14,846 bases of DNA from Cochliopodium minus (Eukaryota; Discosea; Himatismenida; Cochliopodiidae): the NCBI GenBank assembly GCA_024220525.1, contig JAMYWO010000388.1, positions 1 through 14,846 of the forward strand. Direction: 5' to 3'. Position numbers and translations under genes: made by a program. Of the stretch, positions 1 through 9,646 are shown in pieces; within the stretch, counting starts at the first letter, position 1; the number at the start of each line of letters is the position of its first letter. A model generated the notes under the pieces. It ran no database searches and was not told the origin of the DNA. It saw only the letters and a program-made list of their open reading frames with translations.

Positions 1-1
1 T

Positions 2-67
2 AATGCGGACATAAACATAAAAGACAAAGAGGGAAATTCTTATCTCAACATTCTTTGTTTGAGGTAA
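2..67 (+). CDS. 3' end of an ankyrin-repeat protein gene (partial)
   Basis: The frame starting at base 2 reads NADINIKDKEGNSYLNILCL followed by Arg and a TAA stop at 65-67. This fits the ankyrin consensus (A-D-[IV]-N-x-K-D-x-x-G-[NT]-x-x-L-x-[IL]-x-C), so it is probably the last repeat of an ankyrin protein, a protein-interaction fold, whose body lies left of the window. Base 64 also starts a GTAATT that could be a splice donor, but nothing downstream on this strand looks coding before the antisense gene. The opposite strand of this stretch is also open and could be a terminal exon of the EEP-PAP gene, though that reading lacks a recognisable motif. Confidence 0.5.
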   Translation, partial: NADINIKDKEGNSYLNILCLR

Positions 68-338
68 TTTAAAAAATTAATAAAAATAAAAAATAAAAAA
101 TAAAAAATAAAAAATAAAAAATAAAAAATAAAAATTGATAAAATTAAAAATGAACATAAATTTTTTTATTTTTATTTATTTATCAAATAAAAAATAAAAA
201 TAAAAAAAAAATAAAAAAATTTAATAAAAATAAAAAATGAAAAATGAAAAATAAATAAAAAAAAGATTCAATTAAAAGTTAATTCATAAAAAAATAATTC
301 AATAAAAATGAAATATGGAAAATAAATAAAAAAAAGAT
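68..338. other. Low-complexity A-rich spacer
   Basis: About 270 bases of almost pure A/T between the probable ankyrin terminus and the EEP-PAP gene. It holds poly-A blocks, a TAAAAAA tandem array and the word AAAAATGAAA several times. It has no CT dinucleotide, so there is no possible AG splice acceptor on the minus strand here. That limits how the EEP-PAP gene can end. Confidence 0.7.
81..134. repeat. TAAAAAA microsatellite
   Basis: A tandem array of a 7-base unit, TAAAAAA, about seven copies with a shorter unit at each end. It is typical of the simple-sequence spacers elsewhere in the window and has no evident function. Confidence 0.85.
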
Positions 339-3300
339 TCAATAAAAATAAAAATTCAAAAAAAAAAAAATGAAATATAGAAAAAAAAAAAATAAAAATA
401 ATTTGGTTACCAATTGGATGAAATCGTTTCTCTTGTTGGAAGACAAAGTGACTTTGACAAAAGCCTTGCATTTTTTGAAAGAGGGCAAAGTGGTGTTGAT
501 GCAGAGGTCTTCCCACTCTACCTCGGAGCTGTTCTTGATCTTCTCGTAAGTGGAAGAGAGCGCCAACTTCACAACTACGGAGGAAGAAAAGGTGGAGTTA
601 CGTGTGATCACCCTATTTAAGAAAAATATTATAAAAAAAAAAAAATGAAGAGAATAATAAAAAAAAAAAAAAAGAAAATTAAATAGATAGAAAAATGAAA
701 GGATAAAAAAATATTATTTATTTCAAAAAAAAATATTATTTATTTCAAAAAAAAAATAAAAAATGATAATTAAAAAAAAAATAATGTTTTTTAAACAAAA
801 ATAAAAATAAAAACAAAATTTTTCATGATAATTAAACGTGTCAAATTAAATTTTTAAAAAAAAATTAATGAAGAAAACAAAATCAAAGAAATAATGTTCT
901 TTAAATAATAAAATAAAAAAAAAAAAAAAAAAATTTGAATTGTTTTACCTGAAAGGTCTTGTGGGTTGTAAGATAGGCAACCATTCTCTTTCAGGATCGT
1001 GCTCGGGGACTTTGTTGACGCAGGAAAGGGCAACAGGGGTGCTCTTCCAGTCCCAGTTGCTGAAAGTTTTGAAGAAGCTTTTGAGGAGTTCTTCCGGGGT
1101 TGCTTCCTTGGTTTTTTCGTGGACGTGTGCCAACATGATAGACCATCCCAATCTTTCAAAAAAAAAAAAAAATTTGTTTATATTTTTTTTTTTTTTTTTT
1201 TTTTTGAAATAAATATTGTTTGATTTTGTAAGAAATCAGTTTACCCTCCTAAAAAATTATTTTTTTTAAAAAAAAAAAAATTGTGAGTGAAAGAATTGAA
1301 AGTAATAAATTGTGATTTTTAATTTGGAATTAGCTGTTGTAATGCAAAAAAAAAAATATTTTTATAAAAAGTTAAAATAGTTTAATCTAAAACAATTAAT
1401 TCAAGAAAAATGAACAAAAATTCAAATAAAAAATTAAAACTAAATTTTAAAATAAATATAATAAACTAAAAACAAAAAAAAAATGGAAAATATATACCAA
1501 TAAAACCCATTTTATTGTTGTCAATACCGTTATTTTTGGCCCATGCCTTGACAAAGCTCAAAGCCTGGGAATAAACAGCCTTGTCGGGAACGGCGTTCAA
1601 AATGATGTCAGTATCGAAAAAGCCGTTGACGACTCTGACAGTAGAAGAGTCGAGCTTGGACATCTTCTGGAAGTTGAAAAAGGTGTTGATATTCAAATTT
1701 ATATCGAGCGGCTCAGATTGGGTAACGCAGCCGTATTGTAACTCAAGTTTTATGTTTCCGGTGACGTGGATGACGAGGATGGGGACGAGGGCGTCGCTGA
1801 CGTTCCTCACGTGTTTCACTTGGGGCGCGTTGTTGAGGAGTTGGAGGGCTTTGGTGGCGAATTGGGTTGTGGGCATGGTTCCGAGGCAGATCAAGTCGAT
1901 ATCAGATGATGCTGTAGCACTTCCGATCAAATATGATCCTATTATTTTATTGTAAAAAATAAATTAAAGTAAAAATAAAAATATAAAATTGAATGAAAAA
2001 TTAAAAAAATACCGATTGGTTGGATGCGGAAAGATCCGAGTGGTTCCAATATGACTCTGATTTGATCAATCACTTCGTTTCTCTCTTTGATCTCCTTTTC
2101 ATCCATCACAAGTTTGTACTTTTGGATGAAATTACTGACTGTGTTTTCTATTAATTGGAAAGAAAAGAAAAAATAAAATAAAATAAACTAATGAATATCT
2201 TATAAAGAAAAAAGAAAGTAAAAACAAACCTGGTTTCTTATTAGAAGGACTAAACTCGTAGACGGCAAAAAGACCATGATGATCAGAAGGATACAAAACC
2301 ATGTCTTTCAATTCTTTTTCCTCTTCTACTTTGACGGTGGTGGGATTGTTGGCGATGACTTCGATGGATTTCGCCTTCCAATTTCTGGATCTCAAGTAGT
2401 GGCGATCGTATCTGAAAGGGAGACCCCTCTCAGAAGTGACTTTACAAATCAAGTTTTCGATGGGATTGAATGTGATTCCTGTGATAGGTGAAGATTGATT
2501 TAAAAGAGGAATAATTTGTAAAAGAAAATTTTATCAATTTCCTAAGGGGAAACATATATTTTTAACACGATAAAAAAAAATCATTCATCTCTATATTGGA
2601 GATATAACGTCTATTTACAATTGATATTACATACAGTGTATGTAGTGCATGAAAATTATTTTTCCTTAAGTTTTATATTTCAACCTAAGATATCTTATAT
2701 AATACCATATCATTCTTTTGTGATAATAATAATCCTATTGATCCTTTATCGATGATCAATTTCAACTAACTTTGTTGCACAACATAAAATTTTGTTGATA
2801 TAGTTTTTACCATGATCATTAGGATATAAATGTTTCCAGATATCTACAAATTGATTATTTTGAGTGACAGAATTCCCATTCTCATCTACTTCCCTGAAAT
2901 TGAAATCTCCCACAATCAAGATCTCATCTGCCACCTTGGACATGTGCTTCCAAATAACTTGCATTTCCTTCTCTCTTCTTTTAGGGCCTCCTCCTTGATT
3001 ACTGATCAAATGTACCACAGGGATACCGAAGATTCTGTTATTGATTTTCCAGAATCCAGCAATGACTCTCTTTGTAGGAGAATATCTATCAAAATATAAA
3101 TAAATTTTTTTATCTAGGATTGCAATCTTTTAGATCAAATAAAATATACTAATATTGCATAAAGCTCAAATAATTAAAATATCTTGTTGTTCAGCAAATA
3201 TTGTTTTTTTTTTTTGACCTGCATAATTCCAATGCAAAAGGATATTTGGAAATGATCAAATTTCCATATGGATCGCATGATTGTCCTGCTGGAATTTCGG

Positions 3301-3652
3301 TGATATAGTAATTGTTGTTGATGATCCATGAAGATTTCACGAGATATTTCAGAAAAATATCTGTAACTTCTTGCAAAGCTATTATATCTGCGTCCAAATC
3401 TTCCAATAAATCTAATATTAATGGATATCTCTTATTCGTGAATATCTTTTCTTTATCATAGTGATCAAAAAGGACATTCAAACTCAATACAGTAATTTTT
3501 TCCATATCTACATTTCCTAAATCAACACCATTTGATAAACTCCCTGGTCTATTGAAATTTATTGGTTCGAAATTTCTTGTGTTGGATGAGAATTGGTACA
3601 ATGGCATTGGATTCCATTTTGCATTTTCGTTCACTAATCTTACTTCATCCAT
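339..3652 (-). CDS. EEP nuclease-poly(A) polymerase fusion protein, 8 exons
   Basis: Exons on the minus strand: 3652-3219, 3085-2811, 2478-2230, 2147-2013, 1938-1498, 1248-1245, 1152-949 and 612 to 411 or 339. All junctions are GT-AG and keep frame, giving about 648-671 aa. Residues ~52-312 form an EEP (Mg-dependent endonuclease/exonuclease/phosphatase) domain: LSLN (N59), IALQEV (E95), VGDFN (D205, N207), RYDRHYLRS, and SDHHG (D302, H303). Residues ~320-648 match poly(A) polymerase: GSYLIGSATASSDIDL (D377, D379), a central domain with GFIGGLGWSIML and SNWDW, NST, then the RNA-binding-like VEWEDL...FKKCKAFVKVTLSS. The third catalytic Asp appears to be Glu (E430 in KLELQYG). EEP-PAP fusions are reported, from memory, in fungal and protist RNA-repair proteins, so RNA 3'-end trimming plus tailing or repair is inferred. 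The C-terminus is uncertain: either read through to TGA 341-339 or splice at GTAACC (410) to an exon further left. No 2H phosphoesterase or MJ1316 domain was seen. Confidence 0.85.
1245..1248 (-). other. 4-nt microexon (GAGG) of the EEP-PAP gene
   Basis: On the minus strand the sequence reads TTTTTTAG, then GAGG, then GTAAACTG: a T-rich acceptor, four bases and a good donor. The exon before ends in phase 1 (ATT G at 1498). The exon after starts at 1152 (A TTG GGA TGG) and needs phase 2. Inserting GAGG gives G-GA GG-A and the residues GFIGGLGWSIMLA, which aligns with the conserved PAP motif GFLGGVSWAML. Without it the reading frame breaks. The flanking introns are 249 and 92 nt. Confidence 0.8.
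2479..2810 (-). other. 332-nt intron 2 of the EEP-PAP gene
   Basis: Lies between NDHG and ITFNP of the EEP domain, with donor GTAAAAAC and acceptor TATCACAG. It is longer than most introns here and less homopolymeric. It includes the 12-bp palindrome TAAGATATCTTA near 2686-2697. The minus frame stays open for some codons past the donor, but those residues are not EEP-like. Confidence 0.6.
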
Positions 3653-3969
3653 TTATTTTGTTTGTTTTTTTGAAATACTTGTTTTTGGTTCTTCTAGGGT
3701 ATTGTGAATACTCTTTGTTTGGTTCTATTTGATCCTTTTTGGTTTTTTTATTTATAGAAATCAAGCACTTTTATGAATATTATTTTTTAAAAAACAGGAA
3801 AAATGAATTAAGTGCTAATGTGAATTGAGCATTTGAGAAATTTATAGGAATGTTTATAAATTTCATCATAAAAAGATTGACAATCATTTTTAAGTGGAAA
3901 CTGGAATCAAATTAAAACTTTAATCATCTATGAATTTTTGAATCAAATCATCCTTTTTTGAAAAAAAAA
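3653..3969. promoter_or_regulatory. Shared 5' region of two divergent genes
   Basis: About 317 bases separate the start codons of the EEP-PAP gene (minus) and the F-box/WD gene (plus), so both promoters presumably lie here. It is A/T-rich, with a TATA-like TTTATTTATAGAAA near 3748-3762 and T-runs near 3660-3750. No defined transcription-factor site was recognised. The F-box start codon follows a run of nine or more A residues, a common context in A/T-rich protists. Confidence 0.45.
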
Positions 3970-6760
3970 ATGGAGACGATTTTAAAGATACCAGACATAA
4001 TGATTGAAATATTCCTTTATTTGGATACAAAAGAATTGTTGATGGTCAGCACTATCAACAAAAATTTCTATAACTTGATCAACAAGAAGAAAAGATTGTG
4101 GCTCCAATTTAATCAGGATTATTCCCAATTCTTTCAAAATGATAGCATCTATCCTCAAAATTGGAAACTCCATTACTTCCACATTTACAAAATGGTGAAT
4201 ATATGGAAATCTACAAATTATAATCCCAATATGGTCGATAATATAAGAAAATTGACTGGACATTCTTCACCTGTGCACTATCTGGTAAATATTTTTTTCA
4301 TCTTTCAAAGAATCTATCAAGAAATAACATTCTCTTTGAGCTCAAACCAAAAAAAATATAATTATTATCTCAGATGGGAGATATGAAATTTTTTTAAACT
4401 TTATCGAGTAAACAGCATAATCGAATAAACAAGAATGAAAATTTTTTTGTGAATATGCGCCATATAATTTGGATCAATTTTTATATCTTAACATAAGATA
4501 CTATATAATTGATCAATGAGATCCAAATAATCATATTAACAATCATTTTTACTAACAAATTTTCAATCTCATCGAAATTAAAATAAAAAAATAAAATATT
4601 TTCCTTTCTCATTAAGATATGTTATTCTCGGGCATAATGTAAAATCATTTGAATGCATTATAAAGATAAAGTGATTTCAATAAAAATCACCATAATTTTG
4701 AAATGATATAAACAAACACAAAAATTTGATGCTAAGAAAATTCGAATAATTCAAGATTTTTGCAATTTTTATAAAAAATATCACATTTAAAGAATCCTCC
4801 TTTTTATTCATTCAAAAAACATATTTATAAAATTTTATAAAAAAAAAAGAAATTCACTAACGATGAAAAAACCCTGGTGACAGCATCCCTCCACGGAGAG
4901 ATATTTGCGTGGAGCGTGCTAGAGAACGGGGAAATCGCTCTGAAAAAAAAGATAAGGGTCTCGCCTAACAAGGAAGCCCTCTTCTTCTACCCCGACAACA
5001 TAGAAATCGAAGGGGATCTGTTGGCATACAACTTGATGCCTGAAAAGCAAATTTTCTTTTGGCGGGTCGACTCGGAGAATGTTCCTCGCGCTTTGGAGTC
5101 TTTGTCTGGCATTGAGTGTTTCCGGTTTCTTTCTAAAGACAAGCTTTTTGTTTGTTATTCGGATGGCTCCGTTTGTTTGTGGCAGATTACCCTCGACAGT
5201 TAAAAATAAATTTTTTTTTTTTTTATTTTTTTTTTTTTCATTTTATTTTTATCATTTTTTTTGTCATTTTACAATCTGTTTTTTTGATTTTTTTGTCATT
5301 TTACAATCTGTTTTTTTTTTTAACATTCAAAATAAATTAAATTTCCTAAAAAACTTTGTTCATTGTTTATAAAATAAAATTTTAAATTTTGAAAATAAAA
5401 AATTTATGTTGCTCATTTTATTACTCAAACACAAAATATTTTTTTTTATAATTCATATTTGATTTTTAAAAATAATAATATTTTTATAATTTAAAATTTT
5501 TTTTTTTTTACATTTTTAATAAATCAATTTTAAAGACGAAGAAACACCAGCAAAACTTCTCAAAAAGTTTTCGTTGGAAGAAAGCGAGAAGCCCTGCAAA
5601 ACCCTCCTCAAAACGAACAATGGGATGGCATTGGGTTACAAGGACAAAATCAGGTTTTGGAATGAGACCACCGACATCCTCCACAACTTTCCCCTCCAAG
5701 ACTCCCCCGAGTACAACTCCTTTTTGAATCTGCATTTCATTTTTCTTCCTCACGTTCAATACTTGAGTATTAATTTTTTTTTTTTTGTTCATTTATTTTA
5801 TTTTTTATTTTTTATTTTTTATTTTTTTTTTTGTTTTTGGTTTTTTTATTTTTTCTTGTCACTTCCACATACTTATTGTTAAAGTTTTGCAATTATTTTT
5901 TAATTTTTAATTACTTCACTAAAGTTGCAGTGTTTGATTACAAGGTGGTGTCATGGATTTTCCCAGAGAAAACGATTCACTATGAGTTCACTTTGGAGGA
6001 GAAAATAACTAGTAGTTTCCTCCAAAAATCTACCAATGACTTGTTTTTGGGCTGCAGTTCTGGTCAGATGCATAAGTCTCACATCCCCTCCAAATCTCTA
6101 GAAAGTAAAAAATTAAAACAAAAAAAAAAAAAATGAAATAAAAATAAAAACAAAAAACAAAAAATAAAAAAAATAAAAAAACAAAAGTTAAAAAAAAATG
6201 AAAATATCTGAGTCATTAAATATTTTCTTTTCTTATTTTTATTTTTTCTGATTAATAAATTTATTTAATAATTCAAAAAAAATAAGATTCATACCATAAT
6301 GTTTTGGGTACTCCATTGATCAACATATCGCAGTTTGCAGACACTCTGTTAGTTTGTGACCAGTATGGCTCCATTGTGAAAGTGAATGGATTGGAGAGCC
6401 AGTATTTAAAATATCACCGTGATGTTCAGTTCAGTGGCTCTTTCTTTGAAGTCAACAGGTAAAAAAAAATGTGAAAAAAATAAAAATTTAAAAAAAAATC
6501 AAAAAAAAAAAAGATTTTTCATGTTGTGGGGATTCAGCAATAATGAAATCTCAATTTTCGATCTGAGAACTCTCGTTGTAAAATACCGACCTCCCATCAA
6601 AAAGAAAAGTTTAATCAACAGAGTTAGCTCCACCAACATGATGATCTGTGGGTACGTGCTCGCCATGCCTCTTTTGTTTTTTACTGCTTACAGTGTCATG
6701 AAAAGAATCTACAATAATGATTCTGTTGGACAGAAAAATAAAGAACAATTTAATAAATAG
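3970..6760 (+). CDS. F-box/WD-repeat-like protein, 6 exons
   Basis: Exons 3970-4284, 4850-5198, 5536-5766, 5925-6104, 6287-6458 and 6514-6760 join in frame to 497 aa ending at TAG. Residues ~4-46 are an F-box (ILKIPDIMIEIFLYLDTKEL...NKNFYNLI...RLWLQF), the Skp1-binding segment of SCF ubiquitin ligases. From residue ~94 blade-like WD segments follow: LTGHSSPVHYL joined to KFTNDEKTLVTASLHGEIFA, then DGSVCLWQI, ALGYKDKIRFWN, VLGTPLINISQFADTLLVCD and NNEISIFDL. The inferred role is a substrate-recruiting SCF subunit with a degenerate beta-propeller. Exon 4 may start at 5925 or 5931 (AAAG|TTGCAG|TG), both in frame. The C-terminus holds a hydrophobic run (GYVLAMPLLFFTAYSV) that may be a strand or a membrane segment. 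Exons 2-3 are clearly more G+C-rich than exon 1. Confidence 0.8.
4285..4849 (+). other. 565-nt intron 1 of the F-box gene
   Basis: Donor GTAAATAT, acceptor AAAAAAAG with no pyrimidine tract. It is the longest intron in the window. No coding exon is visible inside. It carries an imperfect inverted repeat at 4453-4537, listed separately. The splice joins Leu105 directly to Lys106 and completes a WD blade, which supports the boundaries. Confidence 0.65.
4453..4537. repeat. Imperfect palindrome inside F-box intron 1
   Basis: AATATG...ATTTGGATC...ATATCTTA is followed after three bases by TAAGATA...AATTGATC...GATCCAAAT...CATATT. The two halves are inverted copies with a few small gaps, so the stretch could fold into a long hairpin. 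It may be a degraded MITE or a splicing-relevant hairpin; the sequence does not decide between these. Confidence 0.6.
5263..5320 (+). repeat. Short tandem duplication in F-box intron 2
   Basis: GTCATTTTACAATCTG followed by a T-run occurs at 5263-5285 and again at 5295-5320, a direct repeat with a 32-base period inside a T-rich intron. It is most likely a slippage or local duplication product. Confidence 0.8.
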
Positions 6761-6850
6761 AATAAATCACAAAAGATAATTTCTTTCAATATTTTTTTCA
6801 ATTGATTTTAAAAACTTTTAATATATTATCTTAATTTGGTTTGAAGACTC
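6761..6850. terminator. Convergent 3' region of the F-box and LPMO-like genes
   Basis: Only 90 bases lie between the TAG of the F-box gene and the TGA of the minus-strand LPMO-like gene, so both 3' ends and polyadenylation signals must be here or overlap. AATAAA-like words occur (for example AATAAAT near 6760). The overlap is inferred from the spacing only. Confidence 0.4.
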
Positions 6851-9011
6851 TCAGAAAAAATAAGCAGCCAAAATAACGAACATTGCAATCAAGTTAAGAG
6901 ACAAAAGTGCTGCGTTACTGGTAGTTGCAGAAGCACCGGTAGTAGTAGCACCAGTGGTAGTAGTAGAACCGGTAGTGGTAGCTGAACCAGTAGTGGTAGA
7001 GGTAACTGAACCAGTGGTGGTGGTAGGAGGGAGAGTAGGATTAGCACCACTTTGAAAGGTTGCAGATCTGATGATCTTGTCTAATTCAGCAGTGTAAGCA
7101 AGAGCTGGATTTGCATCAAAACTAGAAAGAAAAAAAAATTAAAATTGATAACAATTTTTTTCATTAAACGAATTCTTACGTAGATTTTTCAACGATCCAT
7201 CCTTTCAAGAGATAGCCTTTTTTTTTGGAAAAAATTAAAAATTTTTCTTAGATAATTTTGGGTTTGTTTTTTTTACTGTCTCCATTGACGAAGTTTCCTT
7301 GAGGAACTATGGTGATGGTAGCAGTAGCTTGTCCCTTTGTGACATAAACGGAACCTTTAAAAAAAAAAATTTGGAATTTAAAATAAGATAAATTATTTTT
7401 AAACTTCTGGATGAGTACCTTTTCCATAAAAGTCAAAGTTTGGCAACTTCAAGATATCTACTACCAAAGCTCTGTCTCCTTGTGCGTTATACTTCATATA
7501 GACTTGGAAGCTGTTGCTACTGAAAGTTGAAGGCCACAATACATCAAGAATGGAATCTAAAATAGTAAACTAAATTTAATTCCGCTAAATAAATTTTTAA
7601 AAAAGAGTGTTTACCATCACCTCCAGGAAGAGCTGAATTTAGTAAAAAAAATTGATGAACAAATTAAAAACAAGAACAAAAAATGGCTTTTTTACTTCCA
7701 GGTGCTTGGGTAGGACTTGGTGGAACGGTTTGTCCTGGTGCAACATCGCAAAAGGTCCCAGTGTATCCGTTGACACAATTACATGCACCATTGCTTTAAA
7801 ATAATTTTTTGAGATGTTCATTTAATATAATAAAAAAAGGTTTTGATGTTGGGATTACCTGCATGATCCTCCATTCTTACATACAATTCCTGAACATGGG
7901 TTTGTGACTTGTCCTCCATTGGATACGACTCTGACATCGAAGCAGGTGGTGTATGGTGCGCTTCCTATAATCAAAAATATGACATTACAATTGAATGAAG
8001 TGAAATAAAAAAAAAAAATTAAAAAGATCAGTTGATTGATAAATAGATGTTGAGGATGTGAATTCAAATCTTATTATTTACCTGCATTAAAGATCCAATA
8101 CCATTGAATAGTGTACAATCCAGCTGCGAGATTGGATGGAACTTGAAAGCAACCCAAGCAGAGTGCTTTATCATTGTTGGAATCGAAAGCTGAGCAATTT
8201 TGGTATCCCAAGTAATCTATTTGACCATTGACGTGAGGACCAAAGGTGATGACTATCAAAAAATTAAAATGTCACAGATGAGTATTTAAAAAAAAAACTT
8301 CATACTTTTATTGTTCTTGAATGTTGCTTGAGATGGATCAGAATCTTGATCAGCAGCACTTTATTGGAAAATGAAATTTTTTTTATTATTAAAATGATTT
8401 GGGCGGAGAGTTTATAATTTTTTTTTACCTTCTGAACAAGGTGAGACCATTATCTGGGATGAATTGATTGGTGGTTCTTGCTGCTACGTGATTCTTTGAA
8501 GGCCATGCAATGCAAGTGGTTTGACCAGCAACCCATGTTGCCATTGGATATTTGGTGGAATAAGCAGCAGAGACAGGAGATCCTCTCTTGTTCTATTTAT
8601 TTTTATTTCATAAAATAATTATTTTTGTCAAAAGGAATTAAAAAAAATTTTTTTTTACTTGTGCACCACATCCTTCTCCTTGGAAGTTATATCCAGTATC
8701 TTGCCCAAAAACATCATTTCCTCTTTTTATCAAATTATTCGTTTGTGGAATTAGGTATATCCTTAAATCTTTTTTTAAAAAAAATTTACGAGTATGTGTT
8801 CCAGTTTCTTGGAAATCCCATGCATCTGGAATTATCATAGTTTGCAGAATTTTGTGCATCTAAAATTAATTTAATAATTATTAAACTGGTTTATCTCCTA
8901 TAAATTTTCTTTTGGATTACTTGTTGGTTGATAATTTGTGCAAGCAACCCAGGAGTGAGCAGCACAATAATAAATAAAAAGAGCAATGAAAAAAATTTGA
9001 ATACTTTTCAT
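6851..9011 (-). CDS. Secreted LPMO-like protein with EGF-like module and GPI-type tail, 13 exons
   Basis: Minus-strand exons: 9011-8921, 8859-8790, 8722-8659, 8592-8429, 8358-8306, 8252-8082, 7964-7859, 7793-7696, 7632-7615, 7556-7419, 7354-7277, 7216-7180 and 7121-6851, totalling 452 aa. Residues 1-18 are a signal peptide; cleavage after CAA leaves His19 as the mature N-terminus (HSWVACTNY). CMGFPRNW, FGQDTGYNF, AWPSKNHVA (H110), CLGCFQVPSNL, YTIQWYWIFN and YTTCFDV follow. An N-terminal His plus a second His recalls the copper 'histidine brace' of lytic polysaccharide monooxygenases, which cleave polysaccharides oxidatively. Residues ~224-257 are EGF-like (CSGIVCKNGGSC, CNCVNGYTGTFC). Residues ~279-362 are a beta-rich module, then come a Thr/Gly/Ser stalk and a hydrophobic C-terminus (ALLSLNLIAMFVILAAYFF) typical of GPI anchoring. 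Exon 9 is only 18 nt. Exon 3 could instead start at 8761, with a 28-nt intron. LPMO activity is inferred from motifs only. Confidence 0.75.
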
Positions 9012-9646
9012 TTTTTTTATTTTTAATATTTTGATTTTTTTTTTATATTTTATATTATTTATTTTTTTATATTTTTCTATTTTCTTATATTCTTTTAAAT
9101 TTATTTACTCTGACCTTGAATTTAATAAAATTAGATTTTTCACAAATTGGGATTTCATTAGTTGTTGATCTTTTATATGGAAAATTTTTGATTGGAGTTT
9201 TTATTTAAATTACAAAATTGATCTTTTGTCGAAAATAATTTTTTTTTGAAAATAATATACACTTTTTTTTAACGAATTCAAGATTTGGAAGGAAGATGAT
9301 TTTATTTTTGATAACAAATTATAATTTTCTGTTTATATATTGAATCATTCCTAAATCATAACTTTGGTCAATTGATTTTAAAAATCCATTCAAAATATCA
9401 AATATTTTCAATATATTTGAAAGATAAATATAATTAATAAATTGGTGATGGAACAATGATATCAATAGTGATGAAGAATAAAAAATAAAATGTTTCATTT
9501 ATATTTTTAAAGGCATTATTAATTTTCTCTTAAAATAAACTTGTTATAAAAAATTATAAAATATGAAAAAATATAAAATTTATTTGTAAAAATATTTAAT
9601 ATAAAAAAAAAAAGGGTAAAAGTAAAAAAAAGGGATACTAACAAGG
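9012..9646. promoter_or_regulatory. 635-bp divergent intergenic region
   Basis: Separates the start of the minus-strand LPMO-like gene from the start of the plus-strand unknown gene. It is A/T-rich with T-runs and no open frame of note. TACTAAC sits at 9636-9642 just before the start codon, and TATA-like words are too common here to assign. Presumably it holds both promoters. Confidence 0.4.

Noticed and set aside
61-400. CRISPR-like or regulatory array in the TAAAAAA region
   Set aside because: Simple-sequence microsatellite without unique spacers, in a eukaryotic intron/spacer context.
268-516. Phe-rich minus-strand frame
   Set aside because: Made of T-runs in an alternative frame of the PAP terminal exon.
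1581-1955. 124-codon plus-strand frame
   Set aside because: It is antisense to the PAP catalytic exon, whose minus-strand reading carries clear family motifs and matching splice sites.
6659-6706. Certain transmembrane helix at the F-box protein C-terminus
   Set aside because: The hydrophobic run is interrupted and could equally be beta strands of the last WD blade, so it is mentioned but not called.
9636-9646. TACTAAC before the start codon of the unknown gene, resembling a branch point
   Set aside because: The following AAG is only a few bases away, too close for normal acceptor use, and no upstream exon is evident.
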